In this document: positions 1 to 7,556 of the stretch, in pieces
Layout of the letters: each line of letters begins with the position of its first letter
How positions within the stretch are numbered: the first letter of the stretch is position 1
From: Kitasatospora sp. SUK 42
GTDB lineage: Bacteria; Actinomycetota; Actinomycetes; Streptomycetales; Streptomycetaceae
Assembly: GCF_015776785.2 (NCBI RefSeq)
Contig: NZ_LFMD02000003.1
Coordinates: forward strand, 1,197,765-1,261,764
Direction: 5' to 3'
Length of the DNA: 64,000 nt
Notes under the pieces: model-generated
What the model was told of the DNA's origin: nothing
Seen by the model: the letters and a program-made list of their open reading frames with translations, nothing else
The model's database searches: none
Translations under genes and position numbers: made by a program

Positions 1-309
1 GGTGACGTAGCCGGCGAAGGGGCCGAGGAACTCCCGGGCGTACTCGGCGAAGCTGCCGGACACCGGGCGGTACGTGAGGAGTTCGCCGAGGGCCCGCATG
101 ATCACGAAGATCACCAGGCCGGCCACGGCGTAGGAAAGGACCAGGCTGGGTCCGGACCGCGATATCGCGGTGCCGGCGCCGAGGAACAGACCGGTGCCGA
201 TCGCGCCGCCGATCGCGATCATCTGGATCTGGCGGCTGCCCAGCCCCCGCTGGTAGCCCTCCTCGTCCGGCTTGCTGTCGACCACTTGGTCGTAGAGCTG
301 CTCGGCCAT
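1..309 (-). CDS. Amino acid permease (APC family), N-terminal fragment cut by window edge
   Basis: Only the first 103 residues are present; the 3' end lies beyond base 1. The protein would be a 12-TM proton-coupled amino acid importer in the cytoplasmic membrane. A hydrophilic leader of about 25 residues is followed by RQIQMIAIGGAIGTGLF, the TM1 glycine-rich motif of the AnsP/AroP/GabP/CycA group of amino acid permeases, then a second helix and SGSFAEYAREFLGPFAGY, also typical of the family. Substrate cannot be told from this part. Translation starts at ATG 309. The promoter should lie in the A/T-rich stretch at about 390-440. Confidence 0.85.
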   Translation of the reverse strand, partial: MAEQLYDQVVDSKPDEEGYQRGLGSRQIQMIAIGGAIGTGLFLGAGTAISRSGPSLVLSYAVAGLVIFVIMRALGELLTYRPVSGSFAEYAREFLGPFAGYVT

Positions 310-529
310 GGTCACCGTCCTGGGTCGGTCTCGTGGGTGGGGTGAAGTCGTACCACGCAGAGTCCGGATAGCGGTGTTCATCTGAGCGATATTTGAGCAT
401 GACCTGCTAGGGTTTGCCCGATTTATATGAAAATACCCCGACCGATCATCCACATGCTGGACGGAACGGCCGGGGCTTGCCCGAGATCGGGCAGGATCAC
501 CCGGGAAAGCGGACGGAAACCGTCCGCGA
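310..529. other. Intergenic region upstream of permease
   Basis: No gene is seen. Bases 384-440 are unusually A/T-rich for this genome (for example ATTTATATGAAAATACC at 421-437) and probably hold the permease promoter, but I cannot fix its -35 and -10 boxes. A short hairpin (TGCCCGA at 478-484 pairing with 487-493) lies 37 bases past the stop codon of the DUF2017 gene and could end its transcript. Confidence 0.4.
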
Positions 530-1102
530 TCAGTCGGCGATCGCCTCCAGCAACGATTCCTGGAGCGCTCCCAGCCACAGGTAGGCCATCACCAGCGGCT
601 TGCGCTGGTCGCCGTCCGGCAGCGCGTACAGGCCCTGTTCGTCCTCCTCGGTGACCTCCAGCCTGACCCCGAGGGCCAGCCGCAGGTCGTTCAGCGCGCC
701 CAGCCACCGCAGGCAGTCGGGCGTGGCCAGCTTGAGCACCCCTTCGCCACCGAGACCGTCCAGGGTCCGGATCACCTGGAGCGCGTCCTCCCGCTTGCGG
801 GCCCGCAGGTCGAGCTCGGTGTAGCGGCGGAACTCGCCCGAGGCGGCCTGCGTCTCGGCGTCCGCCGGGGCGGCCGGGTCGCCGTAGGCGTCCGGGAAGA
901 GCCGGGCCAGCACCGGGTCCGCGGGCGCCTCGGTCGGGCCCTCGGCGAACAGCGCGGCCAGCGGGTCGCCGCCCTCCCCGCCCGGGCCGGGGCCGATCAG
1001 CTCCAGCATCTGCACTTCCAGCGAGCGCAGGATGGAGGCCTCCACCTCGTCCAGCGCGATCGCCGCGCCGCCACCGCCGGTGCTCTCGAACAACCCAGCC
1101 AT
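530..1102 (-). CDS. DUF2017 protein (AosR-like oxidative-stress regulator family)
   Basis: 190-aa protein of the DUF2017 family. In mycobacteria the member next to clpS (AosR) is described as a redox-responsive transcriptional regulator; transfer of that role here is inference. The C-terminal half carries the family core, LDLRARKREDALQVIRTL followed by CLRWLGALNDLRLALGVRL and VMAYLWLGALQESLLEA. One cysteine is visible, in PDCLRWL. The N-terminal part (about residues 25-75) is a Gly/Pro/Glu-rich spacer. It lies directly downstream of clpS on the same strand, separated by 92 bases, so the two are probably cotranscribed, the usual actinobacterial arrangement. Confidence 0.85.
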   Translation of the reverse strand: MAGLFESTGGGGAAIALDEVEASILRSLEVQMLELIGPGPGGEGGDPLAALFAEGPTEAPADPVLARLFPDAYGDPAAPADAETQAASGEFRRYTELDLRARKREDALQVIRTLDGLGGEGVLKLATPDCLRWLGALNDLRLALGVRLEVTEEDEQGLYALPDGDQRKPLVMAYLWLGALQESLLEAIAD

Positions 1103-1194
1103 CTGTATCGGTCAGCCCGTCTTCGTCGTGTTCGGCCACGCCGCCGCACCGGCGGCCGGTCGCCCGGTCGGTCGTGTGTGCGCTCGGCGTACGG

Positions 1195-1488
1195 TCAGTC
1201 GTGCTGCAGCGTCGCCCACAGGCCGTAGCCGTGCATCGCCTGCACGTCACGTTCCATCTCCTCGCGGGAGCCACTGGAGACCACCGCCCGACCCTTGGTG
1301 TGCACGTCCATCATGAGCTTCCGGGCCTTGTCCTTCGGGTAGCCGAAGTAGGCCTGGAAGACGTGCTGGACGTAGCTCATGAGATTGACCGGGTCGTTGT
1401 GCACGATGGTCACCCAGGGCGTGTCCGGCTCGGTCACCGGCTGCCCCTCGACCTCCGGGCGCTCGATCTCCACGGGAGCGACACTCAC
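1195..1488 (-). CDS. clpS: ATP-dependent Clp protease adaptor ClpS
   Basis: 97 aa. ClpS binds the N-domain of ClpA/ClpC and delivers N-degron substrates to ClpP. The sequence shows the hallmark [16 protein letters not shown], then [19 protein letters not shown] and [19 protein letters not shown] start at GTG 1488 (reads VSVAPVEIE) because GAGGAGG lies 8-9 bases upstream and this matches the usual Streptomyces N-terminus; an in-frame ATG at 1545 would add 19 poorly conserved residues. It is divergent from pncB, with a palindrome in the shared intergenic region. Confidence 0.93.
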   Translation of the reverse strand: MSVAPVEIERPEVEGQPVTEPDTPWVTIVHNDPVNLMSYVQHVFQAYFGYPKDKARKLMMDVHTKGRAVVSSGSREEMERDVQAMHGYGLWATLQHD

Positions 1489-1592
1489 CGGCTGGCCTCC
1501 TCGTTGCACACTCGTCCGTAACCCCTTCAAGGCCCATGCTGCCATCCGGGGGACACCCGGGCGATTCCGGCCCGGATCACACCACGAGAAAT

Positions 1593-1605
1593 CGTCAGTC
1601 TGACG
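1593..1605. promoter_or_regulatory. 13-bp palindrome between clpS and pncB (candidate operator)
   Basis: CGTCAG-T-CTGACG is a perfect inverted repeat 25 bases upstream of the pncB ATG, with a possible -10 (TAGTAG at about 1613) just after it. The position suits a repressor of pncB. I do not recognise the motif as a known NAD-regulator box. Confidence 0.4.
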
Positions 1606-1629
1606 CTAAGTGGTAGTAGCATCATCCGC

Positions 1630-2946
1630 ATGGACGCCACTTCAGTGCGCGCGGCCGGCTCGACCGCGCTGCTCACCGACCGCTACGAGCTCACCATGCT
1701 GCAGGCCGCCCTGCGCAGCGGGGCCGCGCACCGCAGCTCCGTCTTCGAGGTGTTCACCCGCCGCCTGCCGGGCGGCCGCCGCTACGGCGTCATGGCCGGC
1801 ACCGGCCGGGTGCTGGACGCCGTCGAGAACTTCCGCTTCACCAGCGCCCAACTGGACTGGCTGGCCGACCAGGGCGTGGTCGAGGACGACACCCTGCGCT
1901 TCCTCGCCGACTACCGCTTCTCCGGCGACATCCACGGCTACCCCGAGGGCGAGGTCTACTTCCCCGGCTCGCCGCTGCTCACCGTCGAGGGCAGCTTCGC
2001 CGAGGCGGTGATCCTGGAGACGGTGATCCTGTCGATCCTCAACCACGACTCGGCGATCGCGGCCGCCGCCTCCCGGATGACCGCCGCGGCCGGCGGCCGT
2101 CCGGTGATCGAGATGGGCGCCCGCCGGGCCCACGAGCAGGCCGCGGTGTCCGCCGCCCGGGCCGCCTACGTGGCCGGCTTCGCCGCCACCTCCGACCTCG
2201 AAGCCGGCTTCACCCACGGCATCCCGACCACCGGCACCGCCGCGCACGCCTTCACCCTGGTGCACGACAGCGAGCGCGACGCCTTCCGGGCGCAGATCGC
2301 CTCCATGGGCAAGGGCACCACCCTGCTGGTCGACACCTTCGACCTGCGCGAGGCGGTACGGACCGCCGTCGAGGTGGCCGGCCCCGAGCTCGGCGCCGTC
2401 CGGATCGACTCCGGCGACCTCACCCTGCTGGCCCACCGGGTCCGCCGCCAACTGGACGAGCTCGGCGCCGAACGGACCCGGATCATCGTCACCTCGGACC
2501 TCGACGAGTACGCGATCGCCGCGCTGGCCGCCGCCCCGGTGAACGGCTACGGCGTCGGCACCAGCCTGGTCACCGGCAGCGGCCACCCGACCTGCGCGAT
2601 GGTCTACAAGCTCGTCGCCCGCGCCGAGCAGGACGGCGGGCCGCTGGTGCCGGTGGCCAAGCGCGCGGCCGGCGGCAAGACCAGCATCGGCGGCCGCAAG
2701 TGGGCGGCCCGCCGGCCCGACGGCGAGGGCGTCGCCGAGGCCGAGGTGGTCGGCACCGGGCCGGTCCCGGCCGAGCTGGAGCCGCACCTGATGCAGGTGC
2801 CGCTGGTGCGGGCCGGCGAGACCGTCGGCCGGGAGCCGCTGAGCGCCGCCCGCGAGCGGCACGTCCGCGCCCGGGCCGCGCTGCCGCTGTCGGCCACCCA
2901 GCTCTCCAAGGGGGACCCGGTCATCCCCACCGAACTGATCGTCTGA
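1630..2946 (+). CDS. pncB: Nicotinate phosphoribosyltransferase
   Basis: 438 aa, the normal length for actinobacterial PncB. It converts nicotinate, PRPP and ATP to nicotinate mononucleotide in the Preiss-Handler branch of NAD salvage. Visible family features are the N-terminal LLTDRYELTMLQAALRSG, FEVFTRRLPGGRRYGV, GARRAHEQAAVSAARAAYV and the phosphate-binding VRIDSGDL near residue 260. A 6-bp self-complementary CTGACC/GGTCAG overlaps the stop codon. pncA follows 148 bases downstream on the same strand, so the two salvage steps nicotinamide to nicotinate to NaMN are adjacent. Confidence 0.95.
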   Translation: MDATSVRAAGSTALLTDRYELTMLQAALRSGAAHRSSVFEVFTRRLPGGRRYGVMAGTGRVLDAVENFRFTSAQLDWLADQGVVEDDTLRFLADYRFSGDIHGYPEGEVYFPGSPLLTVEGSFAEAVILETVILSILNHDSAIAAAASRMTAAAGGRPVIEMGARRAHEQAAVSAARAAYVAGFAATSDLEAGFTHGIPTTGTAAHAFTLVHDSERDAFRAQIASMGKGTTLLVDTFDLREAVRTAVEVAGPELGAVRIDSGDLTLLAHRVRRQLDELGAERTRIIVTSDLDEYAIAALAAAPVNGYGVGTSLVTGSGHPTCAMVYKLVARAEQDGGPLVPVAKRAAGGKTSIGGRKWAARRPDGEGVAEAEVVGTGPVPAELEPHLMQVPLVRAGETVGREPLSAARERHVRARAALPLSATQLSKGDPVIPTELIV

Positions 2947-3094
2947 CCCCGGTCAGGCGGGGGCCTTCCGCCTCCGCGCGCCACTCCCTAGAGTCGACCG
3001 TAGGGTTCTCCACCCCCCGATCCCAGGGGTCCGGGTCTCCCCCCGGGCCCCACCGCCGGGGCACACCGCCCCCCACAGCCGAGGAATGCGAGCC

Positions 3095-3685
3095 ATGCAC
3101 CGGGCACTGATCGTCGTCGACGTGCAGAACGACTTCTGCGAGGGCGGCAGCCTGGCCGTCACCGGAGGCGCCGAGGTGGCCGCCGCCATCACCGACCTGA
3201 TCGCCGAGTCCTCCCCCGGCTACCAGCACATCCTCGCCACCCGCGACCACCACATCGACCCGGGCCCGCACTTCTCCGCCGAGCCCGACTACGTCGACAG
3301 CTGGCCGCCGCACTGCGTGGCCGGCACCGAGGGCGTGGGCTTCCACCCCAACTTCGCGCCCGCGGTGATCTCCGGCGCGGTCGAGGCGGTGTTCGACAAG
3401 GGCGCCTACTCGGCGGCCTACAGCGGATTCGAGGGGCTGGACGAGAACAGCCGCGGCCCGGTGGAGTGGCTGCGCGACCGGCAGGTCGACGAGGTCGACG
3501 TGGTCGGCATCGCCACCGACCACTGCGTCCGGGCCACCGCCCTGGACGCCGCGCGGGCCGGCTTCACCACCCGGGTGCTGCTCGACCTCACCGCCGGGGT
3601 GGCGCCGGAGACCACCGCCGCCGCGCTGGAGGAGCTGCGGGCGGCCGGGGTCGAGCTGGTCGGCGCGCCGGTGGTGCGTTCGTAG
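3095..3685 (+). CDS. pncA: Nicotinamidase (isochorismatase-fold hydrolase)
   Basis: 196 aa. It hydrolyses nicotinamide to nicotinate, feeding PncB just upstream. The cysteine-hydrolase triad is visible: Asp in IVVDVQNDFCEGG, Lys in AVFDKGAYSAAYSGFEG and Cys in IATDHCVRATALDAARAGF. The metal-site region reads ATRDHHIDPGPHF. I start at ATG 3095 because GAGGAA sits 9 bases upstream; an ATG three codons earlier (3086) has no ribosome site. The tandem array begins about 20 bases past the stop. Confidence 0.93.
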   Translation: MHRALIVVDVQNDFCEGGSLAVTGGAEVAAAITDLIAESSPGYQHILATRDHHIDPGPHFSAEPDYVDSWPPHCVAGTEGVGFHPNFAPAVISGAVEAVFDKGAYSAAYSGFEGLDENSRGPVEWLRDRQVDEVDVVGIATDHCVRATALDAARAGFTTRVLLDLTAGVAPETTAAALEELRAAGVELVGAPVVRS

Positions 3686-3706
3686 GACCGGCCCTCGGGC
3701 GGGGGC

Positions 3707-3860
3707 GTTGCTCGGGAGTGCTGCTGTTCGGGGGCGCCGCTGTTCGGGCGGGCCGCTGTTCGGGCGGGCCGCTGTTCGGGGGCGCCGCTGTTCGGGCGCG
3801 GCGGTGCTCGGGCGCGGCGGTGTTCGGGCGGGCCGGTGCTCGGGCGCGGCGGTGTTCGGG
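3707..3860. repeat. 16-bp G+C-rich tandem repeat array, about 10 units
   Basis: The core T/CTCGGG recurs at exactly 16-base intervals starting at 3711, 3727, 3743, 3759, 3775, 3791, 3807, 3823, 3839 and 3855. A typical unit is GCTGTTCGGGCGGGCC, with variants at two to four positions. A more degenerate unit precedes at 3694. The period is not a multiple of three and the array lies entirely between the pncA stop and the stop of the convergent gene at 3871, so it is a non-coding minisatellite. Confidence 0.9.
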
Positions 3861-3870
3861 ACTCGGCTCC

Positions 3871-4875
3871 TCAGACCACCAGCAGCTCCACCACGTCCGT
3901 CCCGCCGGCCCGGTAGGCCTCGCGCAGCTCCCCGCCGACCGCCTCCGGGTCCGCCGCCAGCCGGGCCCCGGAGACGTACACCACGCGGATGCCCAGGTAC
4001 TCCATCCGGTGCTGGCCGCCGCGCACCCAGGCGGCCTCGCCCTCGCTGACGCAGCGCAGGTCCGGGTCCACCTCCACCGCGACGCCGCGCTCGGGCCAGT
4101 AGAGGTCCGGGACGGCGATGTACGTGCCGCCGCGCATCCGCAGCTCGGGGGCGTTCAGCGGGGCGGGCAGCAGCCACTCGTCCACCAGGCTGCCGACCTG
4201 CTCCAGGATCAGGTCCCGCTCCTCGGCGAGGAGTTCGTCCAGAGCCGCGCGCACCCGGGGCTCACCGGTCAGCCCGGACTCGACCAGCTCGACGGCCAAC
4301 TCCCGGACGGTACAGCGGTTCTCCGGCCGGGAGACGGCCTCCCGCAGCACCTCGCGCACCGGCGCCGGGGCCTCCCGGTCCGCCGTCCACTCGCAGAGCG
4401 CGTCCGCGACCGCCCGGGCGACCGGCGCGCAGGCCAGGCCGTGCACCGAACGGGCCTCCAACTCCCGTTCGGTGCGCCGGATCCGCACCTCCCCGGCGTC
4501 CTTGAGTCGACGCTGCCGGGGCACCAGGACGTCCACCCCGGTCACCGCGGGCAGCCGGGGAACCGCGGCGAAGCCGTACAGCGAGAGCGCGGCCGCACCG
4601 GTGATCACCGCGCCCGCGCGGCACCCCTCCTCCCGGCCGCTCTGCGCCGCGTACAGCAGCGCGGCCCACATCCGCTGCTCCGGGGTGGGCTCGCCGGACT
4701 GCAACAGGTAGACCCGGGGCAGCAGTCGCTGCCAGGGACCGCCCCGGCGACAGTGCCCGGTGATGATCCGGGCCGGCACGCCCCGGGCGCGCAGCTGGCT
4801 CGCGGTGACGACGTTCTGCTGACGCTTCGCCAACTCGTCGAGGGACGGCGGCGGCGACGGAATCCGGTAGCTCAT
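3871..4875 (-). CDS. AbiEi/DUF559-like protein (orphan, type IV antitoxin-like N-terminus)
   Basis: 334 aa from ATG 4875. Residues about 10-100 look like the winged-helix AbiEi-type region: LDELAKRQQNVVTASQLRA, then WQRLLPRVYLLQSGEPT and GAVITGAAALSLYGF. The C-terminal 90 residues resemble the DUF559/Vsr-type endonuclease fold: a conserved Asp in PDLYWPERG followed by VAVEVDPD (an ExD in place of ExK) and LGIRVVYVSGARLAADPE. Actinobacteria carry many such proteins of unknown role. No AbiEii-like toxin gene is adjacent, so a toxin-antitoxin function is not supported by context. An ATG at 4935 is an alternative start; neither has a strong ribosome site. Confidence 0.65.
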   Translation of the reverse strand: MSYRIPSPPPSLDELAKRQQNVVTASQLRARGVPARIITGHCRRGGPWQRLLPRVYLLQSGEPTPEQRMWAALLYAAQSGREEGCRAGAVITGAAALSLYGFAAVPRLPAVTGVDVLVPRQRRLKDAGEVRIRRTERELEARSVHGLACAPVARAVADALCEWTADREAPAPVREVLREAVSRPENRCTVRELAVELVESGLTGEPRVRAALDELLAEERDLILEQVGSLVDEWLLPAPLNAPELRMRGGTYIAVPDLYWPERGVAVEVDPDLRCVSEGEAAWVRGGQHRMEYLGIRVVYVSGARLAADPEAVGGELREAYRAGGTDVVELLVV

Positions 4876-4983
4876 GCCGACACCATCCCCAACCGCCGCG
4901 ACCCGCGAGCGGCAGGCTGACGCACTGTTACTCAACCGTCGCGAAACCGGGATCAGCCTGCACTAAAGTCCTCATACCCTCAC

Positions 4984-5038
4984 TCATTTGGAGTAAATGA
5001 CGCTCATATGCCTATCGGATCTGATCGAAAATGATCGA
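4984..5038. promoter_or_regulatory. A/T-rich divergent control region with inverted and direct repeats
   Basis: The 256-base gap 4876-5131 separates two divergent genes. It holds TCATTT/AAATGA (4984-4989 and 4995-5000) and a 7-bp direct repeat TGATCGA at 5022 and 5032, spaced one helical turn apart. The local base composition is far more A/T-rich than the flanking genes, as expected of a promoter with operator sites. No known box is recognised. Confidence 0.45.
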
Positions 5039-5131
5039 CGACCTGGTCGCCTGACCCAGAGTGATCAAGGGCATACGGCGAGGGACCCCCAGAGCGTCAA
5101 TCGCGCCTCCGGAATTGCCTAGGCTTACGTC

Positions 5132-5779
5132 ATGTCACGTGACGAGACCGCCGGCCTCCGCGCGGCCCAACTCCGCCTCGGCCGTCTGCCCGGATACGTC
5201 CGCCGCCCGGACCCGGCCCGCCGCACCGGTGAAAAGGGCCATACGTACAAGAAGGGCTGGGAGGTCCGCTTCACCGCCCGCAGCGAGGCCGAGATAGCAG
5301 AGATCCGCGACCTGGTGGTCGCCGCCGGGTTCGCGCCGGCCAGACCGTTCTTCAAGGGACACCAACTCATCCAGCCGGTGTACGGCATGGCCGCCGTGCA
5401 GGCCTACCTCGCCGCTAGACAGGCGGCCGAGGAACACGCGGCCCGAGCGGCGCTCGGCCGCCGCCGGCGGGCAACGGGGGCGCACACGGCCGGGCCGCTC
5501 GGCTCCGGGCCGCACGCCGCCGGGCCGCACGCCGCCGGTTCGCACGCCTCGGGGTCGCACGCCTCGGGGTCGCACGCCGCCGCAGCGTCCGGTGCCCATC
5601 GGTGCGAGCGCGAGGAGGCCGCCCCGGGGGCCGCCGCGGCAGCTGCGGCGGCTGCGGCCGCGGCCGCGGCCGCCCAGCGGGCCCGGCGCCGAGCCGTGGA
5701 GTCCTTCCCCGCCCAGGTCGAACGGGGCGGCGCCCCCGACGACCGGTTCTGCCCGATGGAGGCCAGCACGACACCCTGA
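5132..5779 (+). CDS. Conserved hypothetical with His/Ala repeat tail
   Basis: 215 aa, not a family I can name. Residues about 20-95 are compact and look conserved among Streptomyces (GHTYKKGWEVRFTA, FFKGHQLIQPVYG). The remainder is low-complexity: five near-identical 15-nt units encoding H-A-A/S-G-P/S at about 5511-5580, then an unbroken run of 15 alanines at about residues 165-179. TAGGCTT lies only 7-8 bases before the ATG with no Shine-Dalgarno sequence, suggesting a leaderless mRNA. The tail could be disordered and length-variable. Confidence 0.65.
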   Translation: MSRDETAGLRAAQLRLGRLPGYVRRPDPARRTGEKGHTYKKGWEVRFTARSEAEIAEIRDLVVAAGFAPARPFFKGHQLIQPVYGMAAVQAYLAARQAAEEHAARAALGRRRRATGAHTAGPLGSGPHAAGPHAAGSHASGSHASGSHAAAASGAHRCEREEAAPGAAAAAAAAAAAAAAAQRARRRAVESFPAQVERGGAPDDRFCPMEASTTP

Positions 5780-6369
5780 CCGGGCGGCACCACCCGCCCC
5801 GCCCCGCGCCCCGGTTGCCGCAGGCCGCCGGGGTGCGGTCGCTGCGCCCGGCCGTCCGGCAGCCCATCCGACATCCCGTCGGATCGTCCGTTCGTCCGCC
5901 TACCCGCCCGTCCGTTCGCCCGCCGGCCACGCCCCACCCGAACGGCCCCGCACACCTCGGAAACCTCGGGAAAACGACCCGCCGTAACACAGGATCCATC
6001 GTGAGTGCGGTTGCGCGGGCGGTAGTGCGGACGGCACTTCGCGCCCCGGGCGTGGACGCCGAACCCGCCAGGCCCTACGGTGGCACCTCAACTGCCGTGC
6101 GCCCCGCCGTCCCGCACCTCTGACCAGCCGCGACTCGCTCGCACCCAAGCCTCCCGCACCACTGCGCCGCACTCGCCCCACCGGCCCCGGCCGGCTCCCG
6201 CCCGGCAGTACCGCCGCCGTACCGCACCGGCGACCGACGAAACCGGCCGAAGGTCGACGGAATCCGGATGCCCCATCGGAATTGGTCACCCAGCGCACTG
6301 AGGGCCTACCGTAGAGTGAGCACAGATGATCGACCGTAAGAAACCCATCTCCCTTGCCGAGAAGACGAG
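5780..6369. other. 590-base intergenic region
   Basis: I see no confident gene. A 40-codon frame from GTG 6001 to 6123 has an AGGATCC upstream and could be a microprotein, but nothing in its sequence is recognisable. Bases 5860-5935 are pyrimidine-rich. TAGAGTGA at about 6312-6319 is a plausible -10 for the sigma-like gene at 6370. Confidence 0.3.
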
Positions 6370-6810
6370 ATGACCAACCGTCACACGCGAGCTGCCGGGC
6401 CTCCCCAGGAGCCCGGCGAACCGGAGGACGTACCACTGGAGTTCGCCGCCTTCTGCGAGCTCCACCGCCCCCGGTACCTCAGCTATGCCCGGGTGTGGCT
6501 GACCGGGCACGGCGAGGCCACCACCGCCGTCCAAGAGGCCTTCGCGGAAATCGCCGTCCAGTGGCGCGAGTTGCTGACCACTCCCAACCCCACCGCGCTC
6601 GCCTGGCAGATCCTGCGCGCCACGGTCGCGGAACACACCCGGCAGGTTCCCGTCACCCCGGACCGCCACCCCGCCGACGACGACCTCGCGATCCTGCACT
6701 ACGTCGTCGGCCTCGCCGCCCCCGAAATCGCCGACGTCATCGGCACCGACACCGCCAGCGTGGCCGGACGGCTCCGGCGCACCATGCTGCGCGAGGCCAC
6801 CGGCTGGTGA
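6370..6810 (+). CDS. Small sigma-70 (ECF-like) factor-like protein
   Basis: 146 aa. Residues about 25-60 (FAAFCELHRPRYLSYARVWL) resemble sigma region 2, and residues about 100-140 (LAILHYVVGLAAPEIADVIG then ASVAGRLRRTML) resemble the region 4 helix-turn-helix. It is shorter than normal ECF factors (usually 170-200 aa) and its region 2 lacks a clear core-binding acidic motif, so it may be a degenerate sigma factor or a DNA-binding relative. GAGAAGACGAG lies immediately before the ATG. No anti-sigma gene is adjacent. Confidence 0.7.
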   Translation: MTNRHTRAAGPPQEPGEPEDVPLEFAAFCELHRPRYLSYARVWLTGHGEATTAVQEAFAEIAVQWRELLTTPNPTALAWQILRATVAEHTRQVPVTPDRHPADDDLAILHYVVGLAAPEIADVIGTDTASVAGRLRRTMLREATGW

Positions 6811-6825
6811 CCCCCGGGGCCCGGC

Positions 6826-7395
6826 TCAGACCCGCTCGCCGGTCACGTCGTACAGGTGGTGCACCGGGTCGTGGATCAGGTAGCGGGCGAAGGACTCGAC
6901 CGTGAACCGCGCCCCGTCACTGCGGTTCCCGGTCCGCGCCCACTGCTCGCCCGCGACCGACTCGAAGGCCGTCGCCAGCGCCTCCGCGGCCTCCTCCAGC
7001 TCCCCGGCCACCACCTGCGGCCGCTGCTCCCCGTAGCGCTCGGCCACCGCCGTCTCGTCCTGGTTCCAGTTCGGGAACAGCGGATCCTCCTGGCCGAGCA
7101 TCAGATCCAGCCGGACCAGGAACAGCCGGAAGACGTCCCGCACATGGCACGCGTACTCCAGGCCCGACCAGACCTCCGCACTCGGACGGCGCCGCAGCTC
7201 CTCCCCGTCCCCGGCCAGCACCGCCAGCCAGCTCCGCGCGTTGTCCCGCACCATCGCGGCGACGTCCGCGGCAACCACCGCCGGGGTGTCCAACCCGCAG
7301 TCCGGGCACGGGCGTTCCAGCACCCAGGTCCAGTCCTTGGTGTCCGGAACGATCACGTCGGCGGGGCCGCTCACGGGGCTCTCAGGAGTGCTCAT
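6826..7395 (-). CDS. DinB-fold / maleylpyruvate isomerase-like protein
   Basis: 189 aa from ATG 7395. The four-helix DinB superfamily includes bacillithiol- and mycothiol-dependent transferases; the metal-binding histidines appear as YACHVRDVFRLF and HDPVHHLYDV, spaced as in the family. The N-terminus carries a CPDCG pair that may be an extra structural element. Substrate is unknown. An upstream in-frame ATG at 7422 adds nine residues without a better ribosome site. The gene is convergent with the sigma-like gene, 15 bases apart. Confidence 0.75.
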   Translation of the reverse strand: MSTPESPVSGPADVIVPDTKDWTWVLERPCPDCGLDTPAVVAADVAAMVRDNARSWLAVLAGDGEELRRRPSAEVWSGLEYACHVRDVFRLFLVRLDLMLGQEDPLFPNWNQDETAVAERYGEQRPQVVAGELEEAAEALATAFESVAGEQWARTGNRSDGARFTVESFARYLIHDPVHHLYDVTGERV

Positions 7396-7556
7396 GGCCC
7401 CAGCATGACCGCCGTACACCACACCCCACCAGCGGCAATGACGCCAGCCGGCACCGAAATACCGCCACGCCGCCCTGCCGGCCCCACCGCCTCAACACTC
7501 GGCGCGCTCCCGCCCGCCAGGCCCACCACCGGGACGGCCGCCACATGGCCGCCCAC

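Noticed and set aside
3707..3860. CRISPR array
   Set aside because: Units are 16 bases, contiguous and without spacers; no cas gene is near.
3871..4875. Complete type IV toxin-antitoxin system
   Set aside because: Only the AbiEi-like gene is present; flanking genes are pncA and an unrelated hypothetical.
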